DNA from: Casuarina equisetifolia | Taxonomy: Eukaryota; Streptophyta; Magnoliopsida; Fagales; Casuarinaceae | Assembly: GCA_028551475.1 (NCBI GenBank) | Contig: CM052355.1 | Coordinates: forward strand, 30,655,580-30,719,579 | DNA: 64,000 nucleotides | Reading direction: 5' to 3' | Shown: one piece after another, positions 36,100 to 46,559 of the stretch | Position numbering within the stretch: position 1 is the stretch's first letter | Layout: the number at the start of each line of letters is the position of its first letter | Translations under genes and position numbers: made by a program | The notes under the pieces: model-generated | The model's database searches: none | Seen by the model: only the letters and a program-made list of their open reading frames with translations | What the model was told of the DNA's origin: nothing

Positions 36100-37375
36100 A
36101 AAGAATATGGACAATGTGTAGCAAAAGTGGCATGGAAAGAAGTTTATTAACGTAAAATTTTTGAAGAACTAGATTTGATAGACATTCATACATGGAATAA
36201 AGCGGTAGTTGGAAAACTTTTATGGTCTCTTGTATATAGTAATTCAAACTCTTTATGGGTTAAATGGATGATAATAGAAAATTTGAAGAAAAGAAATATA
36301 TTAAAATTGAAATGAAAGGATCACTAGCTTGAAATTTTAGGAATATTTTACAAGTAAGAAATAAACTCACACAACTAGTTATATGCTAAAAATACACTAT
36401 TGCCAAAAGTTATGTAGCACTAAGAGAGCATAGAGGAGATACTAAATAGGCAAAACTTGTATACAAAGAAGGTATACCAAAGCATAATTTTATATGTTGG
36501 ATCATTTTGAAATGCAAACTATCAATAGCAAATTCTGTGGCTATATGGAATAGTTCAATGGACCTACAATGCAACCTTTCTAATAAGGAGAAAAATCATA
36601 AGAATATTTATTTTTTGAATACAAGTTCACAAATTACATATGGAAAACTCTGTTAAGTATGAATAGATTAACTTGAAAAATTGAACATTTGAGAGCTGAA
36701 ATATGTTGGATGATTAAGACTGTCAAGAGTAAGAGTTTTGCAGTAACCATGCTTAGTATACTTTTCAATGCCATATTGTATCACATTTGAAGGGAAAGAA
36801 ATAGAGATTCAATGATAAAAATCTAAATAGTTCAATCATTATTGCTAAAATCAAGAAGGACTTGAGAGGGAAGATTTTATCTACTAGAGGAGTAAAACCT
36901 ATAAATTGTAATAAATTCTTACAAGAACTTTGGAATTTGTCAAACGCAGTGTTTAAGCTTAAATGATGATAAAATAATTAAATAATCTTGTAATTCTTTA
37001 TGGTGATATATAATTATTGACCTTTCACCAAAAAAAAAAACTGCTTTTGCCAACACCAAAATCACCACCAACTAAAACTAAAGAACCCAATATAGGATTA
37101 CATTTGGAGGAAAAGAAATAGAAGAAGATTCAATTGTAAAAGTTTAAATAAGTCAACCATTATTGACAAAATTAAGAAAATATGAAAGACAAGATTTCAT
37201 CTATTAAGAGAGTAAAGCCTATAAATTGTAATAAGTTTTTGAAAAAGATTTAGAATTTTTCAAATGCAATATTTAAGCCTAAATGAAAATCTTATAACTA
37301 AACAATTTTTTTTATGGTGATATATAATATTTGACCTTTCACCACAAAACAAAAAAATAAAAAATCTTGCATATA
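36100..37375 (+). mobile_element. Two successive LINE 3' ends
   Basis: The first (about 36100-37042) reads the tail motif R-E-R-N-R (about 36790) and ends 'gacctttcacc' plus an A-run. The second (about 37088-37375) repeats the same 3' end, including 'ataaattgtaataa' and 'ggtgatatataat'. Both are stop-riddled. They are probably two independent 5'-truncated insertions. Confidence 0.65.
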
Positions 37376-38390
37376 ATTTTATACAACACATTGTAGTAGA
37401 AGTTAAGCCTAAAATCTCTCACATTAATGGAGTTTTTGGAGTAAGAAAGAGTATTGCGGAGTTTAATTTTCCTATTGCCTTTGGGATTTGAAAAACTCTA
37501 TGAATACTTCCTCTATTTTCCCCCCTATTGCACACTCAAACTTTCTTGAAAAATAGACTATTGTTTCTATCAAGACCTAGAGCTTTTTAGTCATTTATAG
37601 TCTTGAGAAATTTCCACACCTCTTTAAGCATTTATTGTAAGTTTTTCCTTATCTATTTTGTAAACATAAGACATGTTTCTAAACTATAATAAAATTTAAT
37701 GCACTTATGGAAATGACATTTGCAATTTGATTCTCTTTTTATTTCCTAACAGAAATAAACTATCTCAACAAAGGTAATATGCAATCTAATTGGTGTTGCA
37801 ATGGTCTTATAATGGTTGTCAATAAGGATCTTTCCCAAAAGCTTAAAACATCTTTGGTTGCAGTCTTAACAAGGCAATCATTTGATGATCCCAATTATAA
37901 TTGCAATTTCTTTCCACAAAGATTCTATAACCCATGGTAAAAGTTTCCTTAGTAGTAAAAAGAGCTTGCTTAGAAACACCAATTCAGAGATTTCCTTAAG
38001 GAATAGTTTGGCACAAGTATGATTTTTTTTTTGTTCAATACAAGACTTTTTAATGGCATTATATCCTTGTGATGAGACCTTATACAAAACTACATTACAT
38101 AAAAAAAAAGTTTCTTTAAGTCTCAAAACATACTAAATAGATAGATTTCCAATTATTTCAAGAATATTTATAAGAGAGCCTTATGGCATTAGTTTGAGAA
38201 TAAAAAATAGCAAACAACCCTTTTTTTCAAGATATGTAATAACCAACTACTTATTCTTTTAAGATGTTACTATTTTATCATCTGTGCTTTAAGCTAGGTG
38301 CCAATAAGAATTTGTGTTTGACTTACGATTGAAAAAGTAACCCAATAACATAAGGAAGTGATAAGAAAATGATGTGCATGCTGATATATT
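37376..38390. repeat. Partial blocks H, J and K
   Basis: The part 37640-38010 aligns to H, 38160-38330 to J ('taaccaactacttatt', 'tttaagctaggtg') and 38320-38390 to the left half of K. The stretch 37376-37640 has no recognised content. Confidence 0.55.
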
Positions 38391-38394
38391 TTTT

Positions 38395-40622
38395 GTTTTA
38401 TGGAAAGGTAAGTTTCCATTGATAAAAATTAGTTTGCAACACATAAGAACATACTCCAACATTATAAAACTTATAAAAGCTATAAAAAGATGAAAGTTGA
38501 AAGCCTCCAAATTTCATCCAAAATAAAATTTCCATGGAAATATTTTAGATTTTGAAATAAAAATGCTCTCCCTTAAACAATTTTTCTTACTTTCACCAAC
38601 ATGATAAGAATGTCAATGATTTTATTCTAAAAAATGTATTCTATGACATACAGCACATATATAGTAAATGCAAACTAAAAAAATATCTTGACAAGTTTTG
38701 CAACCAAATCATTTTCCTTTAGTTACTCTAATATTTCATTGTAGTTCTTTAGTTTATCCTCTAATATAATGTCAAATTTCATTATGAATAAGAATAGTTT
38801 TCCAAATCATCTTAGTTTATATACATTAAAAAAAAAAAGATAACTCTTATTTTTAACTTGAAATTGATATAAATCACAACATATATTAATTGAAGGTAAC
38901 TATTGTATAATTTTTTTTTACTATAGAAAGTCAATCATAACAAAGAAGTCATCCAATAAAATTGTGCTTATTGATGCCACCAGTCCAAATCAAATCATAC
39001 CGTTCCACTTCTTTATTAATTGGTTGAAGTCCTTGTAAATTTCTTTGCAATAATAAATAGACTTATAAAGAATAGAGGTAAGGGTAGGCCTTAGCTTAAG
39101 GAGACTACTCTAACTTTATGTCATAGAACCTTTTATATCAAATTATATTATTAGATTTTTTTTATATTTTGTACTATAAATCCCCTTACTCCATAATGAA
39201 AAGTTTAGAAGATTAATGAGATTCCAAAGCATACATGCCAAAATGATCATTCTACTTCTTCATTAACTAGTTGAAGATCCTTGTAAATTTCTTTATAGTA
39301 ATAAATAGACCTATAAAGAATAGAGGTAAAAGTAGGCCTTAGTGTTAAAAGACGTCTTCAACTCCATGTCATAAAACTTTTTATATTAAGCTACATTATT
39401 GGAGTTCTTTTATATTTTGTATTATGAATCCACTTATTTCATAATAGAAATTATTGTGTATTATGAATCCACATTACTTAGGAGATTAATGAGATCCCAA
39501 AGCATACATCCCAAAAGACTTTTTTCTAAGTTTTAAGATTCAGTAATCCTAAATCTCCCTTCTTTTTTCTATGAGCAAACTATTTACTAAGTTACTTTGT
39601 AAAAACAATGTATATCTATACAACTCCCTAATAGAAAATTCCTTATCTTTTTTACACTCTCATAGATTGTTTGCTTCAATAATAAAAAAATTAGCATCCA
39701 ACATATAGAAATTATGATTGTTCTTGTCAATTATAGTCTTCTTGCATAGCTAAAATGTTTCATTCCCTAACCCTTTATTATTTCAAATATTTTATTTGTC
39801 AAACCTTTGCAATCAACATGATTGTCTTTTTGTGATCAATGAAACTCCAAGATATCTAATAAGGAGTGTACCTATAAGGGTGAGTGATCCATAATAAAAA
39901 TTTGTTCCTATCCTAATAATCCAATTCTTCCATAAAACATAGTACTAAAGCTATATTGCCATGAGAAAAAAGAAATAGGTCATATACAAAACATAAATGA
40001 ATGATTTTTTCAGGTTTACATTGCCATTGAAACTCAAATATTGGTTTGAGGATCTTTATAATAATAATTTTGTTAAGTGTCTCCATAGTTAGTAGAAATA
40101 AATGTAGGGATAATAGATTCTCTTATCTCAATCCATTAGTACCTTCAAAATAACTTGCAAGCTCTCCATCAAAAATTTATTGAGAATCTTGTTATAGTAA
40201 TACACGCATATATAAGATCAACTAAGTATTGGGGAGTACTTATAGCTTTTAAGACTCATAAGACCACTTCCCACTTGATTATATTATATGCTTTCATTAG
40301 TTTAATTTTTATGGTTATATGTTTACCTTTATTGCCTTTATGATAATTGTGAATAAGTTCATATTAAAACATAATATTATCATAAATTTAATGTCCTTTT
40401 ACAAAAGTAGTTTGGTTTTTGCTAACCATTGTAGAAAGAATAACACTCAGCTTTCTACCTAATGTCTCAAAAATGATTTTGTAAATAACATTACAACATG
40501 CTATTAGTCTATGATATTTATTATAACTAGGATCGGGAACTTTAGGGACCAAAGATAATAATGTAGAATTGGTAACTTTTAGTAGGAGAAAAACTCTAGT
40601 ATAGTATCTTCTATAGCAATCT
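38395..40622 (-). mobile_element. L1-type LINE, 5'-truncated, inserted in block K on the minus strand
   Basis: The right end (40390-40610) on the minus strand reads a reverse-transcriptase start: L-L-S-L-V-P-K-V-P-D-P, then C-C-N-V-I-Y-K-I, then S-K-N-Q-T-T-F-V-K-G, like the L1 finger region. Further on come K-L-M-K-A-Y-N-I-I-K-W (about 40260-40300), Y-L-G-V-S-L-I-T-K-R (about 39840-39870) and a zf-RVT piece R-Y-D-L-I-W-T-G-G-I-N-K-H-N-F-I-G (about 38955-39005). The left end is the A-tail (T-run on plus). An imperfect duplication, atatattttt (about 38385-38394) and atattcttt (about 40625-40634), flanks it. Sister K blocks at 15.3, 47.7 and 55.8 kb are uninterrupted. Many stops: dead. Confidence 0.78.
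39008..39450. repeat. ~247 bp direct duplication inside the LINE
   Basis: The segment 39008-39254 ('cttctttattaattggttga') is repeated from 39255 ('cttcttcattaactagttga'), including 'aaagaatagaggta'. The copies have diverged, so the duplication is not recent. Confidence 0.75.
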
Positions 40623-40639
40623 AATATATTCTTTCTTTG

Positions 40640-40900
40640 TATATTTTTCCGTGCTTGTCCAAAAGTATAGGCGACGTTCAAAAAACATGGCACTCCACTC
40701 GAAACCGAACTTATTTGATGGGTCTCCATTAAATGTCGTTATTTCCACCCTAAGAGAAAAAGAGGAACCATCGACTTATCATTAGGCCTTCCACAATCAT
40801 TGTTACATAAAAAAGACAAACGCTGACTGAACTTGACAGATTGGTTCCACACGCATGGGTCTCTTTATCGGGTCAACTGAGTGAAAAGCCTAGTATTTTA
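40640..40900. repeat. Right half of block K
   Basis: Continues K after the LINE: 'tgcttgtccaaaagtatagg' to 'gatgggtctccattaaatg'. Confidence 0.6.
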
Positions 40901-40953
40901 TAAACCAAAGCACGCGAATAAGCAAGGAAGACGACGAATCGTCGGACACAAAA

Positions 40954-41091
40954 ATGCCTATGTGCTCCATTATATCTCATCCATCCAGGTTCGTGGTCGC
41001 CGTGTCGGTTGTCGGCGTCCTTGTTTTTTACGTTATTGTCAAAAGGATAACTGCTGCACTGACAAGTGTTGCGGACCACATTCCCATTTAG
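40954..41091 (+). CDS. Short transmembrane-type open frame of block B (unknown)
   Basis: Forty-five codons from ATG 40954: M-P-M-C-S-I-I-S-H-P-S-R-F, one hydrophobic segment (residues about 13-29, V-V-A-V-S-V-V-G-V-L-V-F-Y-V-I-V), then K-R-I-T-A-A-L-T and a stop. In this copy the codons upstream (S-K-E-D-D-E-S-S-D-T-K, about 40921-40953) are also in frame, although no ATG opens them. The copy at 56254 is also open; those at 3062 and 15719 are stopped. A cytosolic N-terminus with a single membrane anchor, as in type II Golgi enzymes, would fit, so it could be a first exon, but no partner exon was found. I do not recognise the protein, and it may not be expressed. Confidence 0.3.
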   Translation: MPMCSIISHPSRFVVAVSVVGVLVFYVIVKRITAALTSVADHIPI

Positions 41092-41149
41092 AAAGGAGCA
41101 TGATCCTCTTTACATAGAGTAAATAGACCGAATAAAATTTTTTTTAGAC

Positions 41150-41640
41150 TCAATTCTTATAGCTGTGACAGGCATTTCAATATATTGATCGTTTAAATTT
41201 TGTATATAATGATATCGTTTGCCTATCTTACCAGTTAATTTTAAGGGACATAAGTATGTGTCTTTTAATGTAGTATTAAACTTCAAGTTTCAAATTAAAC
41301 ATTTGTTTTCTTGTAGGGAATGTTTTCTTTTATTATAAATTAATTTTAAGAAATGATATATCTTCTAATATGATATTAAAGTGCAAGTTTCAAGTAAGGC
41401 ACTCATTTGTCCATTGCCAATTAGTTTAGTTGGTAGCTAGGAAAGACTCCAACCAAAGGGCTGAGTTTCGAGTCACCTCACACCCATGGTCCTCGGTTAA
41501 CTATATAAAAAAGGTAACTAGTGACCTACTTATTTGTCCTGAACCTAGGATTTCTATGATCTTACATTACTTAAGATCTCTTTAATACTATATTGCCTTG
41601 ATTCTAATTGAGCTAAGACACATAAACAAAAATATTAACT
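41150..41640. repeat. Block L copy with an inserted tRNA-like repeat
   Basis: Aligned to 56440-57130 and 6940-7600. The stretch 41413-41530 is extra relative to the 56.6 kb copy. Confidence 0.5.
41413..41530 (+). mobile_element. Possible tRNA-derived SINE
   Basis: Contains an A-box-like TTAGTTTAGTTGG (41421-41433) and, about 30 bp on, a B-box-like GAGTTTCGAGTC (41463-41474), the spacing of an internal pol III promoter. It is absent from the paralogous block at 56.6 kb. It does not fold as an intact tRNA by eye, and there is no clear A-tail. Confidence 0.35.
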
Positions 41641-42895
41641 TGTTAAGCTATTTGTACATGATGGTATTCATTTTCCTTATAAGTCTACTTTGAAGCGACA
41701 AGGTTTGAAAGCAATTCATTTCTCAGCACGTAGGCCCTTGGATTGAGTTTCCCCTTGCACAGAGCAGAGCATGGGTATCTTTTCTTACCCAAGAGGCTTT
41801 TCTCATTTGTTCACATTCCATTCTCTTTAAGAAAAACATCACGAACGACAATCCAGGGGATCCTCACTTAAGCAGATGTGAAATAAGTTAAGAGCACACT
41901 CGAGGATCCACCCCCGGCTATTATTCAAAACAGTGTCAGCTTATTAAACAAAGTCCACGGATTTATCCCTACATGATACTCGCCGCTGTTGTTGTATGAG
42001 GAATTCTTTTGTTAATGTATGGTGCCCCACTAGTCCATAGGATTTAGAAAGGATGATTTAGCCTTCCAAAATGGGAATTCTCCTGAACTCACTAGGTTGT
42101 TTTGGTATGGATTTGTTCCAAAAAAAAAAAATGAAAAGGGTGATCTGGGAGGATTAAGTCTGACAAAACGACCCCAAAATTAACACTGACACTATAAAAT
42201 AGAAAAATGCAGATAATTATGGGGCTCCATGCGTTATACTCAATGTTTATTGTCCACTTGCAACTGATCTAAAGGGGGCTTGTCCTTTTAGCAGCGTCTG
42301 ACGTAGGATTTCCATTAGATTCCACGAGACGATCACAGTCCGGTAGCTGGCCTGAGCTTATTGAATTTCCAAGGAAGTTGACAATCATCAAATCAAATGC
42401 GCTGACTTCACTGGCCACTCAAGTCATAATGACTGCAACTCGAACGAATAAATGTGTATCATGAGGTTGGGTTTTGGATCTCATGGTTGATGAGAAAAGG
42501 GAGAAACTAAAAGTTACCGTAGTGATTGTGAATGTATTACTGGATGTCGGAAGTTTAGGGTTTAGGTGTCCAATTTAATTGGGGTTTGCATGTTTCACAT
42601 AAACTGGAGATTCTTAGTAGAATTAGTAAAGAATCACTCACCTCCCGTTGAGCATCTCTTATTTAGAATAATATTTTGTTGATCACCTATTAGTTCAATG
42701 ACAAACTAGTAAGACACAGAACCTTTTAATCTTAAGTTTGATATCTGAATGCATAAATTGGAGAAAAAAAAAAAAAGAAGCCAATAGGCCTCCCCGTTTC
42801 AGCAAATTAAAGACACTTACGCGGAATACTGTTAAGGTTAACATTATCCATTGCAAATAGTCATTTGCTTTCAACAGCTGTTGTGATTTATCTTA
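41640..42895. repeat. Blocks C/D and D'
   Basis: Aligned to 47990-49120 and 57170-58150, with 'gtctgacgtaggatttccat' (42296-42315) and 'atgaggttgggttttggatc' (about 42461-42480). The ACGTGG word seen in sister copies is lost (CTCGAGGATCC here). The phrases 'aggttaacat' and 'caactgctgt'-like near 42830-42890 match 58990-59050. Confidence 0.6.
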
Positions 42896-44960
42896 ATAAA
42901 GCTCATGGAAGTTATAAGAATTCAAAAGTTTGAAGGATTCCAAACCCAAAAATTCAAAAATTTTCAAGATTACCATAAATTGAGCAAACCTACAAGGTTT
43001 GCCTAAATCCACAGAAATTAGGTTACACTCAGATCCTAGGATTAGACTAATTTTGAATGTAAATGAGCATTAAATCTATATACTTAATTAGTTTGTAAAC
43101 CTCCCATATATTTGAGTTCAAATATAAAGTTCCTTTGTGTATAATTAGGAACAATTGTGTACAGAAAAGCTAAGGTAGAAATTATGGAAATCAGAAGTAT
43201 TTTTTGTATAAAGCAAATAACATTTGCACTTTTTTTTCCCTCTGTCTTCAATTTCTAGAGTTCTTTTTCGGTGTTGGAGCCTTTTGAAGCTAGCATGTGA
43301 GTAATGGCTTCTTCTTCAACAACCACCATTGCCACTATTAATGTCCCATCCATAGGCATCAAGCATGTGGGCAACAACTATTTAGTTTGGAAGTTTAGTA
43401 TTTTGCCTTATCTAAGAGCAAGTGATCTCCAAACAATTAGTAGATGGAGTTGCTCCTTGTCCATCATCGATTATAACAAACCGGGTGTTAAGCAAAGACA
43501 AAGGAGACGATGTTCCTAACCCGTCATACAAAGAATGGATTAGTAAAGATCAAATAGCGCTCTGCTATATCTATAACCACTCTTCTGACAAGGTGGCTGT
43601 GCAAATGTCAAAATTTTCAACTTTACACCAAGTTTGGAAAGCCCTACAACCATCCTTTGCTTGACGAAGTGCAACTCGAGTAAGCTCATTGAGGTTACAA
43701 CTCCAGACAATTACAGAAGGCATTAAGTTTGTATTTGAGTTTTTCAATTTAACAAAAACTCTTGTAGATCCACTCGATGCTCTTAGGAAACCAATAATAG
43801 AGAGTATCAACCTTATCTTTTCAAAAGGTTGGGCCAGACTATGCCAACCTAGAAGATGTTACCACGTTCTTCCCCCTAATTCGTGCTATTGGGACAGAAG
43901 CACTCATTGTCATTCTTCTCACAAAAGACGCACAACTTGAGATTATCACCTTTTAAGAAAAATGGAATCAAGTCCAATCACAAAACAATAAAACAAGTAA
44001 TGTCATTTGGTGTCAAATATGTGAAGAAAAAGTCTGCAAAGCTGTTACAGGTTTAATTACTCTTTTCAATCTAGGAGTCATAACACTGAAGCCCACATCA
44101 CTAGTCAATCAACATAAAGTCAAATCTCCATGACAGCATTGAGTACTACTCCTCTCCTAAGATGTCAAACTATTCCACCCCCAACACCTTATCAACAATG
44201 ATTACCACTCCTCTCCTAACATGTCAAACTATTCCACCCCCAACTTCACGGATAACATATACACTTATCAAAACGCTTACCAATCATTGTTTCAGACAAT
44301 ACAAAACAAGCCCTTCCATTGCCTTTGGATGAACCCTTGTCAACCATTGTTTCAAAAAACACACAAGAAAAGTTGCTTTAACCTAATCTTATGGTAACAT
44401 GTCTTCATAGTGGTGCCATGCCCGGAAAGCAACTTATTCCAAATCATACATATGCCATCCCCTTTCACTTTTTTAAAAACAAATTGACTCCTCAATTTGC
44501 AGGCAAATAATAGAGCTCATGGAGGTTGAGGAGTTTAAAAGCCTTGGAAAGTCCAAACCCATAAATCCAAAATCCCGAAGATAACAACAAATCAAGCAAA
44601 GCAAATAAGTTTTTCTGAATCCACAAAAATTGCGCCACACATAGACATTTAAATTAAAACAAACATTAATGCTCCTTCAAATAAATAGATTGCTAGTTTT
44701 CAAAATTGATTTTGAATTCAAATAAGCATTAAATCTATATCATGAATCGTCTGTAGACGGCGTATATTTGAATTCAAATGTACGGTTCCTTTGTGTATAA
44801 ATACGATAATTTGTGCAAAAAAAGGTCAAGTAGAAAATATAGAAATCAAAAATATTTTTTATACAAAGAAAAGAACAGATATTTTTTCTTTGACTTCTTC
44901 CAATTTCTAAAGATTAACAAGTCTTCACTTTTTTTAACAATCTACAAGAACATTTTTGAT
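42896..44960 (+). mobile_element. Short copia-type element: LTR, gag remnant, LTR
   Basis: Two related sequences of about 370-400 bp (about 42896-43265 and 44512-44912) share 'agctcatgga', 'aagcattaaatctatat' and 'ttcctttgtgtataa'. They enclose only 1.2 kb: a gag-like region and nothing resembling integrase or reverse transcriptase. The flanks match block D' on the left and block E on the right, which are adjacent in the 58-59 kb unit, so this is an insertion. The exact LTR ends and target duplication could not be fixed; the LTRs have diverged considerably. Confidence 0.6.
43304..44060 (+). pseudogene. gag: Frameshifted copia gag
   Basis: It begins at ATG 43304 (M-A-S-S-S-T-T-T), then N-N-Y-L-V-W-K-F-S-I-L-P-Y-L-R-A, the N-terminal copia gag signature. 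A frameshift near 43430 moves to P-S-Y-K-E-W-I-S-K-D-Q-I-A-L-C-Y-I, then V-W-K-A-L. Another moves to M-R-L-Q-L-Q-T-I-T-E-G (43689). This order matches the UBN2/Retrotran_gag_2 region. At least two frameshifts and several stops prevent a product. A 60 bp direct repeat ('tcaaactattccacccccaa') follows at about 44150-44250. Confidence 0.72.
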
Positions 44961-44969
44961 TAACAACTA

Positions 44970-46260
44970 TTTCAAACTTAATCACGAATGTAAGCTCGTA
45001 GAGATATATGGAATTTGAAAGAGACTAGTTCATCACTTTTGTTTAAAAAAAGCGAAACCATATAAGACTTTCGGATGGGTGGTCCAAGCAATCATGAAAG
45101 AAGGGCATAGTGGATCTTTCGTCAAGATACGATCAAGTCTTTATCACTTCAATTTGTCACTCTTTGAATACTGAACGGTGGGGGTCAACTTCGTTCGCAG
45201 CGATTTGTATGAAAAGAGGACTGAGCCGATAAGATCACAAATCATATTAAATTCAATTGCAGGTACGGATAGGCCTGAAGATAATGCACGGTCAGGTGGT
45301 TACATACAAGTTCTTTTTTTACATGTTGCTTTTTGCTTCTATATTCTAATTTTTTTATTAATGCAATTTTCTGTTTCACTCAAAAAGTATATTTTTTAAT
45401 AATATTTAAATGCAAAAAAAATCTATTTACTTAGAATTAATTGTAAATAGACTTTAAACATTATGACATAAAAATTCAAACAGCTTCACAAAACGGTAAT
45501 CGATGGATAAGAGAACCTCAAAGTTTGGGAGCTTACAAGTGAGAAGGGACATTTTTGTGGTCCCCTCGGGAAAATAATTCATCTGCGTAAGGATCCAATT
45601 TTGGAGCATAGACCGGCAAAAGAGGGACTGAAGAGAATCTAATCGGACGAAAAGGAGGAGATTTTCCCGACAAAATTTCATGGGGGCAAGTGTTCTTCGC
45701 TTTAATGTCAACAACCATCCACGTTTGCCTATGAAGACAAACAATAAGTAGATTATTCATTTCATTTAAAAACCTTAGAATCATGGGTACGTGTCGATGG
45801 GATCCGATTACAAATGCATAGAGAGATTGAAAATCTCAAAGGAAATGGGAACCATTAGGCTTAGTGGTTAAAGGTGAAGGGATCCAAGACCAAGAGAATT
45901 TTTCGACTTTTTATACCAAGGCAACGCTCTTCACGATGACAATTTTCGCGGATCAATTGTCATATCGATTGTGTAAATAAGCCGCCGATGGAGTTCTATT
46001 ACAGTTCAAATCTTTCCAATGTGATATGGAACTAAAAATGAACCTCTTATCTCCATTTCACTGTTTGGAAAAGCTGCATCTTTTTTTTCTTTTTTTTTTT
46101 TTTGCCTTTTATAAGTAACTACGACGTCAAGATAAGAAACAAATAATCGAATTATAGAGAAAGATACCAAAGAATTGGGATGGTAGTTGGTTGGGGGGAA
46201 GGGGAGGTGAGGAAGAGTTGAAGGGGATATATAAAACTTCAAATAACATAAAGGGTGCAA
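44970..46260. repeat. Blocks E (partial), G and F
   Basis: E at 44970-45170, G at 45170-45310 (open frame 45178-45399 includes it) and F at 45450-46260. This start of a unit is repeated at 53.08 kb. Minus-strand frames 45454-45744 and 45533-45784 overlap each other in block F and are not called. Confidence 0.6.
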
Positions 46261-46520
46261 ATTTTTTCAGTCAAATAGGTCTAACTACCCAACTTATGAC
46301 ACTAGTGCATAGCCAGTGTAGGATATTATGTCTGCCCACTACTTGTTGAACTTGACGCAATGGGTGCACCACAGGCTGGGGACCCGTGTGGTGGCATGAG
46401 CTGGGGTCCATGTAAGGCCTAGCTCCTATGCCTGGGTGGGTAATCAGCACATGGCTGGGTTAAAATAATAGGATTGCACCCTAATTACTAGTATAAATAT
46501 TTAGCTTAATAATAATGTCT
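46261..46520. other. Unique GC-richer insert between blocks F and H
   Basis: Absent from the sister junction at about 54200-54700. It is GC-rich at 46360-46440 with repeated 'ggctgggg', 'agctgggg' and 'ggctggg' words, ending in an AT-rich 'tagtataaatatttagc'. It may be a fragment of a mobile element; no termini were identified. Confidence 0.4.
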
Positions 46521-46559
46521 AAAGATCCTACACAAATTTCTTCAAAAACCCAAAAAAAT

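Noticed and set aside
41421-41474. A functional tRNA gene
   Set aside because: A- and B-box-like words are present, but no cloverleaf or anticodon arm can be drawn, so a SINE is more likely.
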